DNA from: DASVLX01 sp035552275
GTDB lineage: Bacteria > Actinomycetota > Actinomycetes > Mycobacteriales > Pseudonocardiaceae
Length of the DNA: 12,042 bases
Direction of reading: 5' to 3'
Assembly: GCA_035552275.1 (NCBI GenBank)
Contig: DASZLR010000064.1
Location: 1 to 12,042, forward strand
The notes under the pieces were generated by a model. It saw only the letters and a program-made list of their open reading frames with translations, did not search any database and had not been told where the DNA came from. Each line of letters starts with the position of its first letter. Position 1 is the stretch's first letter. The translations under genes and the position numbers were made by a program. Shown one piece after another: positions 1-6,852 of this stretch.

Positions 1-459
1 CTTGCCCTCGTCCCGCAACGCCTTCAGCTCGCCGACCTGATCGGCCAGCGGCACGTCCGGGTCGACCCGGTGCAACTGGTACAGCCCGATCGCGTCCAGG
101 CCGAGCCGGCGCAGACTCATCTCGACCTCTTGCCGCAGGTAGGCCGGCCTCCCCACCGGAACCCACTTGCCGGGACCGGTGCGCACCAACCCGCCCTTGG
201 TGCCGATCAGCAGGTCGGCGGGATACGGGTGCAGCGCCTCGCGAATCAGCTCCTCACTGACGTACGGACCGTAGGAGTCCGCGGTGTCGATGAAGTTGAC
301 GCCGAGTTCGACGGCCCGGCGCAGCACCGCGATGGCGTCCGCACGGCTGGGCGGATCGCCCCACACGCCCTCGCCGGTGATCCGCATCGCGCCGTAGCCC
401 AGCCGATTCACGGTGAACGTGCCGACCGACACGGTGCCCGATCCAGTCGCGGTGGTCAT
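1..459 (-). CDS. Aldo/keto reductase, N-terminal 153 residues (3' end outside window)
   Basis: NAD(P)H-dependent aldo/keto reductase of the (alpha/beta)8-barrel superfamily, probably cytosolic; the substrate cannot be told from the sequence. Translation from the ATG at 459 stays open to base 1, so the C-terminal half is outside the window. The catalytic tetrad is visible: Asp58 and Tyr63 in NFIDTADSYG, Lys88 in IGTKGG and His130 in LYQLHRVDP. The LHRVDP and SLRRLGLD segments are typical of the actinobacterial oxidoreductase branch. A strong Shine-Dalgarno GGAGG (469-473) lies 9 nt before the ATG. The gene is co-directional with the allantoicase gene, 58 bp downstream of its stop, so read-through is possible, but the strong own RBS and the gap allow independent expression. 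No purine-pathway step obviously needs this enzyme, so its link to the operon is uncertain. Confidence 0.9.
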   Translation of the reverse strand, partial: MTTATGSGTVSVGTFTVNRLGYGAMRITGEGVWGDPPSRADAIAVLRRAVELGVNFIDTADSYGPYVSEELIREALHPYPADLLIGTKGGLVRTGPGKWVPVGRPAYLRQEVEMSLRRLGLDAIGLYQLHRVDPDVPLADQVGELKALRDEGK

Positions 460-517
460 CTGCCAATACCTCCGGTTCGCGTCGCCCCACACCGTACGAG
501 CGTCGGCGCCGGCCCGC

Positions 518-1600
518 TCATTCCGCACCGGACTGTGACGAGGGTTGCGTTGACCGCCATCGGTCGAGCAACTGAGCCCGACCATCGGCGGTCAGCGCGC
601 CGTACACCCGAAACCGGCCGATGCCGCCATCCGGCAGGATGTCCAGCCGCAGGTGAGTCACGGCGAGATCAGTGCAGCGGAACCGGTGCGTGGTGTCCGG
701 CTGCACCCTGGTCGGCGGCAACACCTCCGACCACCCAGCCGAATCATCCAGCGCGGCATCGTCCGACTCGGCCCCGCGCGCGTCGATGCCGGCGACCGCC
801 ACTCGATCGGGTGCGTTGCCCTTGTAGTGCGTGGTGGCGATCTCCAGCACCCGTGGCACGGCCGGCGCGGCCAGTCGGACCACCGCCCAGTCGTTGCCGC
901 CGTCGCGCCGCCGCGCGGTCTCCCAGCCGTCGCCCATCACCCGCGGCTCGCCGGGCCGCAGCATGTTGTCCGGCGGCGAGTAGAACCCGTCGCTGCGCCG
1001 CACCACCCGGCCACCGTTGGCCAGTGCGGCGAGATCGAACGGCACATCATCCAGCCAGGCCGGATCGGGCACGGGCTCGCCGTGCACTCGCAGCCGGGCC
1101 ACGCCACCGTCGGGATAGATCCGCAGCCGCACATGCGTCCACCGCACCGGACTGTCCACAGTGAACTCATTCGGGGTGTTGCCGCCCAGCGCCGAACGCG
1201 GCACCAGGGTCTGCCATGGGGCGCCGAGCAGATCAGCCACGTCCGGATAGTCGTCCAACGCGACGCCCTCGACCGAGGCGAACGGCGGGTAGTTGCCGGT
1301 GAAGAACGCGGTGTCCACCACGACCTCGCGCACCAGGCCGGGCATGCCGAGCCGGACGATCGCCCAGTCGTGATCGCCGGGCTCGCGCCGCCGGCGGCGG
1401 GTCTCCCAGCCGTCGTACTCCTGACCCTTATGGGTGAACGTGTGCGGGCGGAACACCGGGGCTTCCGGCGTGATCAGGTTCTCCCGTGGCGCGAAGAACT
1501 CGTCATTGGCGGCCACCACGCTGCCGCCCACCGCGCGGGACGCCAGGTCCGGCAGCACCGGCGACACCGACTGGGCCACCAGGGCCGGCAGATCAGTCAC
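518..1600 (-). CDS. alc: Allantoicase (allantoate amidinohydrolase)
   Basis: Hydrolyses allantoate to (S)-ureidoglycolate and urea in the cytosol. At 360 aa it has the usual family length and shows the diagnostic internal duplication. Repeat 1 (about residues 25-175) contains DGWETRRRR (63-71), DWAIVRLG, FTGNYPP (100-106) and IYPDGGVARLRVHG (161-174). Repeat 2 (about 200-335) contains DGWETARRR (224-232), DWAVVRL, HYKGNAPDR (258-266) and ILPDGGIGRFRVYG (321-334). The start is GTG at 1600, which overlaps the allantoinase stop in a GTGA tetranucleotide; the purine-rich AGGGGAG (1605-1611) is the likely ribosome site. It is the third gene of the glxK-allB-alc operon, so it should be made with allantoinase by translational coupling. 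The serine/glutamine-rich last 12 residues look like a disordered tail. No ureidoglycolate lyase lies beside it to process the product. Confidence 0.97.
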   Translation of the reverse strand: MTDLPALVAQSVSPVLPDLASRAVGGSVVAANDEFFAPRENLITPEAPVFRPHTFTHKGQEYDGWETRRRRREPGDHDWAIVRLGMPGLVREVVVDTAFFTGNYPPFASVEGVALDDYPDVADLLGAPWQTLVPRSALGGNTPNEFTVDSPVRWTHVRLRIYPDGGVARLRVHGEPVPDPAWLDDVPFDLAALANGGRVVRRSDGFYSPPDNMLRPGEPRVMGDGWETARRRDGGNDWAVVRLAAPAVPRVLEIATTHYKGNAPDRVAVAGIDARGAESDDAALDDSAGWSEVLPPTRVQPDTTHRFRCTDLAVTHLRLDILPDGGIGRFRVYGALTADGRAQLLDRWRSTQPSSQSGAE

Positions 1601-2940
1601 GACACTCCCCTGGTCAGCAGCTCACCCCTGGGTTGATCGCCCGTCACCTCCGTGCCGCGCAGCCAGGTTCCGCGCACCACACCGGCCAGCGGGCGGCCGT
1701 GGAAGGCGCTGATCGGATTGCGGTGGCGCAGCGCGGCGGCGTCGACCACGAACGCGTCATCCGGCGCGAACACGCAGAAATCAGCGTCCGCGCCGGGCAC
1801 GATCCGTCCCTTCCTGTGCAGGCCAACGAGATCGGCCGGCCGCTGCGCCATCCAACGGACCACATCGGACAGTCCCAGCCCGCGCTGCCGGGCCCCGGTC
1901 CACACCGCCGGCAGCGACACCTGCAGCCCGGCGATGCCGCCCCAGGCCGCCGCGAAATCACCGGTGTCGAACCGCTTCAGGTCCGCGGTGCACGGCGAAT
2001 GGTCGCTGACGACGCAGTCGATCACGCCGTCGGCCAGCGCCCGCCACAGCCGTTCCCGGTTGGCCGCCTCGCGGATCGGCGGGCAGCACTTGAACTGGGT
2101 CGCACCGTCCGGGATCTCCTCGGCGCAGAAGGTCAGGTAGTGCGGACAGGTTTCGACGGTCGCCCGCACGCCGCGATCGGTGAAGTACTGAAGGGTGTGC
2201 GGCATCTCGGCGCTGGACAGATGCAGGATGTGCACCCGCGCGTCAAACCGCTGGGCCAGCTCCAGCACCCGGTTGATCGCGGTGTGCTCGGCCCACGGTG
2301 GCCGGGACACCAGGAAATCCTGGTAGCGCCGGCCATGCGGGGGCGGCGCCTGGTCCAACGCGGACGGGTCCTCCGCGTGCACGATCAGCAGCGCGTCGAG
2401 GTGCGCCACGGTCTTCATCACGTCGGCCAGCCGGTCATAGTCCAGGCAGCCGAACTCCTCGACACCCGAGGGCGGCAGGAAGCACTTGAAGCCGAACACC
2501 CCGGCGTCGTGCAGTTCCGGCATCCGGTCCAGGTTCGCCGGGACCGCACCGCCCCAGAACCCGACGTCGACATGCGCCCGGCCGCGCGCGGTGGCCCGCT
2601 TCACCGCCAGCGCGTCGGCGTCGACGGTCGCCGGCACGCTGTTCAGCGGCATGTCCACGATCGTGGTGATCCCGCCGGCCGCGGCGGCGCTGGTCGCGGT
2701 GTCGAAACCCTCCCAGTCGGCGCGCCCGGGGTCGTTGACGTGCACATGGCTGTCCACCAGTCCGGGCAACAGCACCTCGTCGGCCGCGAGTTCGATCAGC
2801 CGAGCGGCGTCCACCGGGCTGTCGAACGGCGCGACGGTGGCGATCCGGCCGTCGCGCACGCCGACACACGCGGCGCGTTCACCCTGTGGAGTGATCACCC
2901 GCCTGGCCCGAAACGCCGTGTCGAACCGGTCTCGGCTCAT
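1597..2940 (-). CDS. allB: Allantoinase
   Basis: Cyclic amidohydrolase that opens (S)-allantoin to allantoate. The 447 residues match the usual family length, and the family's binuclear metal ligands can all be read: His65 and His67 in DSHVHVNDPG, the lysine to be carbamylated Lys152 in FGFKCFLPPSG, His188 in IVHAED, His240 in ILHLSSAEMPH and Asp313 in VVSDHSPC. The TCPHYL (264-269) and PPIR segments are also typical of allantoinases. The start is set at the ATG at 2940. It has a perfect GGAGG (2948-2952) 7 nt upstream and overlaps the glycerate kinase stop as ATGA. The open frame runs farther upstream, but that part is inside glxK and does not resemble the family. The stop overlaps the GTG of alc, so the three genes form one coupled transcript. 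Confidence 0.97.
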   Translation of the reverse strand: MSRDRFDTAFRARRVITPQGERAACVGVRDGRIATVAPFDSPVDAARLIELAADEVLLPGLVDSHVHVNDPGRADWEGFDTATSAAAAGGITTIVDMPLNSVPATVDADALAVKRATARGRAHVDVGFWGGAVPANLDRMPELHDAGVFGFKCFLPPSGVEEFGCLDYDRLADVMKTVAHLDALLIVHAEDPSALDQAPPPHGRRYQDFLVSRPPWAEHTAINRVLELAQRFDARVHILHLSSAEMPHTLQYFTDRGVRATVETCPHYLTFCAEEIPDGATQFKCCPPIREAANRERLWRALADGVIDCVVSDHSPCTADLKRFDTGDFAAAWGGIAGLQVSLPAVWTGARQRGLGLSDVVRWMAQRPADLVGLHRKGRIVPGADADFCVFAPDDAFVVDAAALRHRNPISAFHGRPLAGVVRGTWLRGTEVTGDQPRGELLTRGVS

Positions 2941-4067
2941 CCGCTCACCTCCAGCCAGTCCCGCCCGATCTTGGCCGCCAGCCGTTCCAGCAGCCACTCG
3001 GCGTTCGCCATGGAGAGTGCTGGATCCGGCTCCAACTCGGCCAGCGAATATCCGGCCGCGAAGCCGGCGGCGGCGAGCTGATCGGCGGTCAGCTCGCATC
3101 GTCCGGCGACCGCGATCACCGGCGCCCCGGCCGCCCGCGCGGCGCTCGCCACCCCGACCGGCGCCTTGCCGTGCAGGGTCTGTTCGTCCAGTGCGCCCTC
3201 GCCGGTGATCACCAGCCGAGCGCCGGCAAGCTGCTCGGCAAAGCCGGTGAGCTGCAACAACAACTCGACGCCGGGCCGGGCGAGGGCATTCAGCACGGCG
3301 AGCGCGGCGAATCCGAGACCGCCGCCGGCCCCAGCGCCGGGCGACCCGGCCAGGTCGGTGTCAGTCGCCTTCGAGATCAACTCGGCCCATCGGGTCAGCC
3401 CACGATCGAGCCGCGTGACCTGATCGGGATCGGCGCCCTTCTGCGGACCGAACACGGCGGCCGCGCCATGATCACCCAACAGTCGGTGATCAACGTCACA
3501 GGCGAGTTGGACATCGACGTCCGCCAATCGGGTGTCCATCGTGGACAGGTCCACCTCGGCCAGATCGGCCAGCGCGCCGCCGCCGGCGGACAGCGGCGAG
3601 CCGGCCCGATCCAGTAGCCGCGCGCCGAGCGCGGCGACCATTCCCGCGCCGCCATCGGTGCTCGCGGTGCCGCCGACGCCGAGCAGCACCGTCCGGCAGC
3701 CACGGTCGAGCGCCGCCAGCAACAACTCGCCGACGCCGAAGCTGGACGCGGCCAGTGGCGCGAGGATTCCGCCCGGCAGCAGCGACAGTCCACCGGCCGC
3801 GGCCGCTTCCACCACCGCCTGATCCCCGCGCGTCGCGATCGTCGCGGTGACCGGTTCGCCGGTCGGGCCGCGCACCGGCACCGTCACCGGCTGGTATCCG
3901 GCGGCCAGCGCGGCGTCCACGGTGCCTTCGCCGCCGTCCGCGACCGGAACGCGGCGAACCGAAATTTCCGGACAGGCTTTCGCCAGGCCGCGGGCGATCG
4001 CGTCGGCGGCCTGGCGGGCGGTCAGCGAGCCCTTGAACTTGTCCGGCGCCACCAGCACGTATGCCAC
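2937..4067 (-). CDS. glxK: Glycerate kinase, GarK/GlxK (type 1) family
   Basis: ATP-dependent D-glycerate kinase that makes 2-phosphoglycerate. It is the last step of the glyoxylate to tartronate semialdehyde to glycerate route by which allantoin carbon enters lower glycolysis. From the proposed GTG at 4067 the protein is 376 aa, the family norm. Motifs in order: APDKFKGS (7-14), PVADGGEGT (41-49), GVGGTASTDGGAG (130-142), FGPQKGA (206-212), PGAGAGGGLGF (243-253) and TGEGALDEQT (288-297). The GTG is preferred because the family starts only a few residues before APDKFKGS and AGGGTGG lies just upstream. An ATG at 4085 (6 residues longer) is the alternative. As first gene of the glxK-allB-alc operon it is divergent from uraD. 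Glyoxylate carboligase and tartronate semialdehyde reductase, which must supply its substrate, are not in the window. Confidence 0.95.
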   Translation of the reverse strand: MAYVLVAPDKFKGSLTARQAADAIARGLAKACPEISVRRVPVADGGEGTVDAALAAGYQPVTVPVRGPTGEPVTATIATRGDQAVVEAAAAGGLSLLPGGILAPLAASSFGVGELLLAALDRGCRTVLLGVGGTASTDGGAGMVAALGARLLDRAGSPLSAGGGALADLAEVDLSTMDTRLADVDVQLACDVDHRLLGDHGAAAVFGPQKGADPDQVTRLDRGLTRWAELISKATDTDLAGSPGAGAGGGLGFAALAVLNALARPGVELLLQLTGFAEQLAGARLVITGEGALDEQTLHGKAPVGVASAARAAGAPVIAVAGRCELTADQLAAAGFAAGYSLAELEPDPALSMANAEWLLERLAAKIGRDWLEVSG

Positions 4068-4090
4068 CGAACCACCCTGGCACATCGGCC

Positions 4091-4101
4091 GCACAGTGTG
4101 C
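4091..4101. promoter_or_regulatory. 11-bp palindrome, possible operator half of the divergent region
   Basis: GCACA-G-TGTGC is a perfect odd-centred inverted repeat. It is located 24 bp upstream of the glxK start codon and abuts the tandem repeat. Dimeric regulators such as the GntR or IclR types often bind such sites, but the sequence matches no specific operator I can name. Confidence 0.35.
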
Positions 4102-4132
4102 CGAATCGACGGGCAGCCGAATCGACGGGCAA
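4101..4132. repeat. Two-copy 16-bp tandem direct repeat
   Basis: CCGAATCGACGGGCAG (4101-4116) is followed immediately by CCGAATCGACGGGCAA (4117-4132), identical except for the last base. A 16-bp period is about one and a half helical turns, so two bound proteins would sit on different faces of the helix. The copies lie in the middle of the glxK-uraD promoter gap and outside the chosen coding starts. If uraD were translated from the upstream ATG at 4098, the repeat would be coding, but that extension does not look like the family. Confidence 0.8.
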
Positions 4133-4187
4133 ACGATTGCGCTCGTACCGTCTGGCGGTGCATCTGGCAGTGGCTAAGGTCGGCTGG

Positions 4188-4676
4188 GTGGAGCGGATCA
4201 CCCAGGTCAACTCACTGCCGGCGGGCGAGTTGGCCGCACGGTTGCGGCGTTGCCTCGCCGTGCCGCGCTGGGCCGACGAGTTGATCGGCGGCCGGCCGTA
4301 CCCGGACGTCGAGGCGCTGTGTCGACGCGCCGACGAACTCACCGCCGGCCTGTCCGACGCGGAGGTGCTGGCCGCCCTCGCCGACCATCCGCGCATCGGC
4401 GACCGACCGGCCGGATCGGGTCCAACAGCATCCTGGTCCGCCGCCGAACAGTCCGGTGTGGACGATGATGACGTGGACCCGTTGCGGGCGGCCAACATCG
4501 AGTACGAGCACCAGTTCGGACATATCTATCTGGTGTGTGCCACCGGAATGAGCGGCCAGGACATGCTGGCCGACCTGCGCCGCCGACTGACGAACAGCCC
4601 GAACGCCGAACTCGCCGTGGTCCGCCGGGAACTCGCCAGGATCGCGCGGACCAGACTGGCTCGGGTGGTCGAATGA
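4188..4676 (+). CDS. uraD: 2-oxo-4-hydroxy-4-carboxy-5-ureidoimidazoline (OHCU) decarboxylase
   Basis: Decarboxylates OHCU stereospecifically to (S)-allantoin, the third step of urate breakdown. From GTG 4188 the product is 162 aa, close to the family size. Signature elements are the catalytic His67 in ADHPRIGDRP (65-74), SAAEQSG (84-90) with Glu87 and Gln88, and YEHQFGHIYLVCATG (106-120) with Glu107. The SGQDMLADLRRRL and NSPNAE segments complete the signature. The GTG start is chosen because AAGG (4176-4179) lies 8 nt upstream and the family begins with a short helix before the LNSLP-like segment, here VNSLP. The upstream in-frame ATG at 4098 would add 30 arginine-rich residues and run through the tandem repeat. 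It is the first gene of the uraD-uraH-uricase operon, and its stop overlaps the next start as ATGA. Confidence 0.95.
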   Translation: MERITQVNSLPAGELAARLRRCLAVPRWADELIGGRPYPDVEALCRRADELTAGLSDAEVLAALADHPRIGDRPAGSGPTASWSAAEQSGVDDDDVDPLRAANIEYEHQFGHIYLVCATGMSGQDMLADLRRRLTNSPNAELAVVRRELARIARTRLARVVE

Positions 4677-5002
4677 GCGCCATCACCACCCATGTGCTCG
4701 ACACGGCGGCCGGATCGCCGGCCGCCGGCGTCGCGGTACGGCTGGAAACGTTGGCCGGCAACGAATGGCGGCCGATCGCCGCCGCCGTCACCGACACCGA
4801 CGGCCGGGTGCGCGACCTCGGCCCGGAGGAGATCGCCGCCGCCACCTACCGCCTGATCTTCGACACCACGAGCTACTTCGCCCGGCGGCCGCACTTCTAC
4901 CCCGAGATCACGGTGACCTTCGTGGTCGCCGATCCGACGCAGCACTACCACGTGCCGATCCTGTTGTCGCCGTTCGGTTTCTCCACCTATCGAGGGAGCT
5001 GA
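4673..5002 (+). CDS. uraH: 5-hydroxyisourate hydrolase (transthyretin-related)
   Basis: Hydrolyses 5-hydroxyisourate, the uricase product, to OHCU. The 109-aa protein is a single transthyretin-like beta-sandwich domain that normally works as a tetramer. It carries the family hallmarks: THVLDTAAGSPAAG (6-19) with catalytic His7, an arginine after the DTDGR turn (Arg46), HYHVPILLSPFGFS (91-104) with His93, and the invariant C-terminal tetrapeptide YRGS. That terminus is the accepted marker separating HIU hydrolases from true transthyretins. The ATG at 4673 overlaps the uraD stop (ATGA) and has no strong ribosome site of its own, which points to translational coupling. No peroxisomal or secretory extension is present, so it is cytosolic. 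Confidence 0.96.
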   Translation: MSAITTHVLDTAAGSPAAGVAVRLETLAGNEWRPIAAAVTDTDGRVRDLGPEEIAAATYRLIFDTTSYFARRPHFYPEITVTFVVADPTQHYHVPILLSPFGFSTYRGS

Positions 5003-5006
5003 GGTC

Positions 5007-5894
5007 GTGCCCATCAAGCTCGGCGCCAACCAGTTCGGCAAGGCCGAGACCCGGCTGGTGACGGTGCGCCGCGAACCCGACGGCGTCCACCACATCACCG
5101 ACCTCAACGTGAGCACCGCGCTGCGCGGCGACCTGGCCGCGTCCCACCTGACCGGCGACAACGCGCACATCCTGCCCACCGACAGCCAGAAGAACACCGT
5201 GTTCGCGTTCGCCCGACAGCAGCCGGTCGGTGAGATCGAGGATTTCGCGCTGCGGCTGGCCCGGCATTTCGTCGGGGTGTCCGAGCACATCACCGGCGCG
5301 CGGGTCGGGATCGACCAGTACGGGTGGACCCGGATCGCCGTGGACGGCCAGCCGCATCCGCATTCGTTCCACCGGTCTTCGGACGAGAAGCGGACCACCG
5401 TGGTGACGGTGCGGGGTGATCAGGCCTGGGTGGTGTCCGGGCTGCGCGACCTGGTGGTGCTCAAGTCGACCGGCTCGGAATTCGGCGGCTTCCAGCACGA
5501 CGAGTACACGACGCTGCCGGAGACCACCGACCGGATCCTGGCGACCGCCGTCACCGCGCGCTGGCGTTACGCGCGCCTCGATGTGGACTGGGCCGCCAGC
5601 TTCGAGTCGGTGCGGTCGATCATGCTCAACACCTTCGCCGGCCTGCACAGCCTGGCCCTGCAACAGACCCTGTACGCGATGGCCGAGGCGGTGCTGACCG
5701 CGCACGACGAGATCGCCGAGGTCCGGCTGACGCTGCCGAACAGACACCATTTCACCGTGGACCTGAGCCCGTTCGGCCTGGACAACCCGAACGAGGTGTT
5801 CTTCGCCGCTGACCGGCCGTACGGCCTGATCGAGGGCGCGGTGCTGCGCGACGACGCCCCCGATCCCGGCCTCGCCTGGGAAATTCTGGTCTAA
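5007..5894 (+). CDS. uox: Urate oxidase (uricase, cofactor-free)
   Basis: Oxidises urate with O2 to 5-hydroxyisourate and H2O2 without a cofactor. It is 295 aa with two tandem T-fold domains. Landmark residues include Lys12 in FGKAETRLV and Thr58 in PTDSQKNT, which form the catalytic diad, and STGSEFGGF (154-162). Others are Arg176 in DRILAT, Arg203 in ESVRSIML, the Gln pair 219-220 in LQQTLY, and His247 in NRHHFTVDLS. The start is GTG at 5007, 4 bp after the uraH stop, with GAGGGAG (4992-4998) 8 nt upstream. It is last in the uraD-uraH-uox operon. The stop TAA (5892-5894) overlaps the stop of the convergent sigma factor gene. The H2O2 it makes must be removed by catalase or peroxidase encoded elsewhere. 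Confidence 0.97.
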   Translation: MPIKLGANQFGKAETRLVTVRREPDGVHHITDLNVSTALRGDLAASHLTGDNAHILPTDSQKNTVFAFARQQPVGEIEDFALRLARHFVGVSEHITGARVGIDQYGWTRIAVDGQPHPHSFHRSSDEKRTTVVTVRGDQAWVVSGLRDLVVLKSTGSEFGGFQHDEYTTLPETTDRILATAVTARWRYARLDVDWAASFESVRSIMLNTFAGLHSLALQQTLYAMAEAVLTAHDEIAEVRLTLPNRHHFTVDLSPFGLDNPNEVFFAADRPYGLIEGAVLRDDAPDPGLAWEILV

Positions 5895-6778
5895 CCGTCC
5901 AATATGGTCAGATCGAGGTGACGGAGTCGTTCCGGGTCGGCCAGGATGTCCATCTCGACGATCCGGCCGTGGGCGATCGTGAGGCCCAGGACGGCCACCG
6001 GCCGGCCATCCCGGGTGGTGACGATGCCGAGCCCGCCGTTGACCAGCGCGAGCCGCGCGAACCAAGTCGGGTCGGCGAAGCGCCGGTACGCCAGCGCGTT
6101 CCCGGCCACCGCCCGCGCGCCGCGGATGATCCGCGATCCTTCGGCCTCGTTCGCGCGGAGCACCACGTCCGGGTCAAGCACGGCGAGCAGCGCGTCGAAA
6201 TCACCGTCGCGGGAGGCCGCCATGAAGGCGTCCACGACTTCGCGCTGGCGGGCAAGATCGGTTTCCGGAACCGGGGCCTGTCCCCGCACCCGGCGGCGGG
6301 CGCGGCTGGCCAACTGCCGGGCCGCGGTGGGCGTGCGGCCGACGATCGGCGCGATGTCATCGAACGGAACCGCGAACATGTCGTGCAACACGAATGCCAG
6401 CCGCTCGGCCGGCGCGAGGGTGTCCAGGACAACCAGCAGCGCCAGGCCGACCGAATCGGCCAGCACCGTCTGCTGTTCGGGATCGGGTGCGGTGACGTCA
6501 AGGCGGCCGATGATCGGGTCCGGCACGTGCACGTCGAGCGGTTCCTCCCGCCGGGCGCCACGGGAGCGCAGCATGTCCAGGCTGACCCGGGCAACGACGG
6601 TCGTCAGCCAGCCGTCGAGGTTGCGCACCTCGCTCGTGTCGGCGCGGTCCAGCCGCAGCCAGGCTTCCTGCACGGCATCGTCGGCCTCGGCAAGTGAACC
6701 GAGCATTCGGTACGCCACCGCCCGCAGATGGCCGCGTTGGGTCTCGAATCGGCTGGTCAGCGAGTTGTTCGGGTCCAC
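5891..6778 (-). CDS. ECF sigma factor of the ECF41/SigJ type with fused SnoaL-like domain
   Basis: RNA polymerase sigma factor with a C-terminal regulatory extension in place of a separate anti-sigma factor. From GTG 6778 it has 295 residues. Region 2 (about 5-75) includes AYRMLGS, EADDAVQEAWLRL and DGWLTTVVAR. Region 4 (about 104-166) includes LAPAERLAFVLHDMF, the helix-turn-helix PFDDIAPIVGRTPTAARQL and RARRRVRG. An NTF2/SnoaL-like domain covers 175-290, with DGDFDALLAVLDPDVVLRAN and the closing DPERLRHLD, equivalent to the NPDK-like motif of ECF41 proteins. The GTG at 6778 is chosen for GAGGA (6786-6790) 7 nt upstream; GTG 6784 and an ATG at 6823 are alternatives. It is divergent from the AhpD-like gene, the classical ECF41 partner, and convergent with uricase. 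Confidence 0.93.
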   Translation of the reverse strand: MDPNNSLTSRFETQRGHLRAVAYRMLGSLAEADDAVQEAWLRLDRADTSEVRNLDGWLTTVVARVSLDMLRSRGARREEPLDVHVPDPIIGRLDVTAPDPEQQTVLADSVGLALLVVLDTLAPAERLAFVLHDMFAVPFDDIAPIVGRTPTAARQLASRARRRVRGQAPVPETDLARQREVVDAFMAASRDGDFDALLAVLDPDVVLRANEAEGSRIIRGARAVAGNALAYRRFADPTWFARLALVNGGLGIVTTRDGRPVAVLGLTIAHGRIVEMDILADPERLRHLDLTILDG

Positions 6779-6805
6779 TGTCACATCCTCTGTCCGGCGT
6801 TCGTC
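6779..6805 (+). promoter_or_regulatory. Candidate ECF41-dependent promoter of the AhpD-like gene
   Basis: TGTCACA (6779-6785), exactly 16 nt, then CGTC (6802-6805). This is the promoter pattern I recall as described for ECF41 sigma factors (TGTCACA-N16-CGTC). It points toward the AhpD-like gene, whose start is 47 bp beyond the CGTC, giving a 5' leader of roughly 40 nt with AAGGAG at 6840-6845. The -35 element abuts the proposed sigma GTG start on the other strand. The match is seen directly; its use by the adjacent sigma factor is inference. Confidence 0.7.
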
Positions 6806-6833
6806 ATAGCTGTGACGGACCACATCAAGTCAA
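6803..6833 (-). promoter_or_regulatory. Candidate housekeeping promoter of the sigma factor gene
   Basis: On the minus strand, TTGACT (6828-6833) and TATGAC (6803-6808) are separated by 19 nt. They match the -35 well and the -10 moderately, and would start transcription a few bases before the GAGGA ribosome site of the sigma gene. The long spacer lowers confidence. The -10 overlaps the CGTC of the opposing ECF41-type promoter, so the two would compete. Confidence 0.35.
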
Positions 6834-6852
6834 TGCGACAAGGAGTCTCACC

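Larger units (their letters stand above)
4068..4187. promoter_or_regulatory. Divergent control region between the glxK and uraD operons
   Basis: This 120-bp gap separates the starts of the two divergent purine-catabolic operons, so it must carry both promoters unless transcripts are leaderless from further away. Directly visible are an 11-bp palindrome (4091-4101), a 16-bp tandem repeat (4101-4132) and the uraD ribosome site AAGG (4176-4179, 8 nt before GTG). I could not assign convincing -35/-10 pairs. The best minus-strand candidate, TTGCCC then 17 nt then TCGATT, lies inside the tandem repeat but matches the consensus poorly. The repeats are candidate operators for a shared regulator whose gene is not nearby. 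Confidence 0.6.

Noticed and set aside
498..519. GAGCG/CGCTC hairpin at the allantoicase stop
   Set aside because: Only a 5-bp outer stem with no T-tract. Too weak to call a terminator before the aldo/keto reductase gene.
70..1164. 364-codon plus-strand open frame
   Set aside because: It is antisense to the aldo/keto reductase and allantoicase genes, which have clear motifs. The translation is dominated by Arg, Pro and Ala.
1486..3081. 531-codon plus-strand open frame
   Set aside because: It lies fully antisense to allB and alc. The product is Arg/His/Pro-rich low-complexity text without a family, as expected opposite G+C-rich genes.
4526..6065. Long minus-strand frames opposite uraH and uricase
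   Set aside because: Uricase and HIU hydrolase are certain on the plus strand. The reverse translations show no domain.
6791..6817. Reverse-strand CGTCACA (6811-6817) as an autoregulatory ECF41 promoter of the sigma gene
   Set aside because: The first -35 base is wrong and the -10 position reads GACA instead of CGTC at 16 nt.
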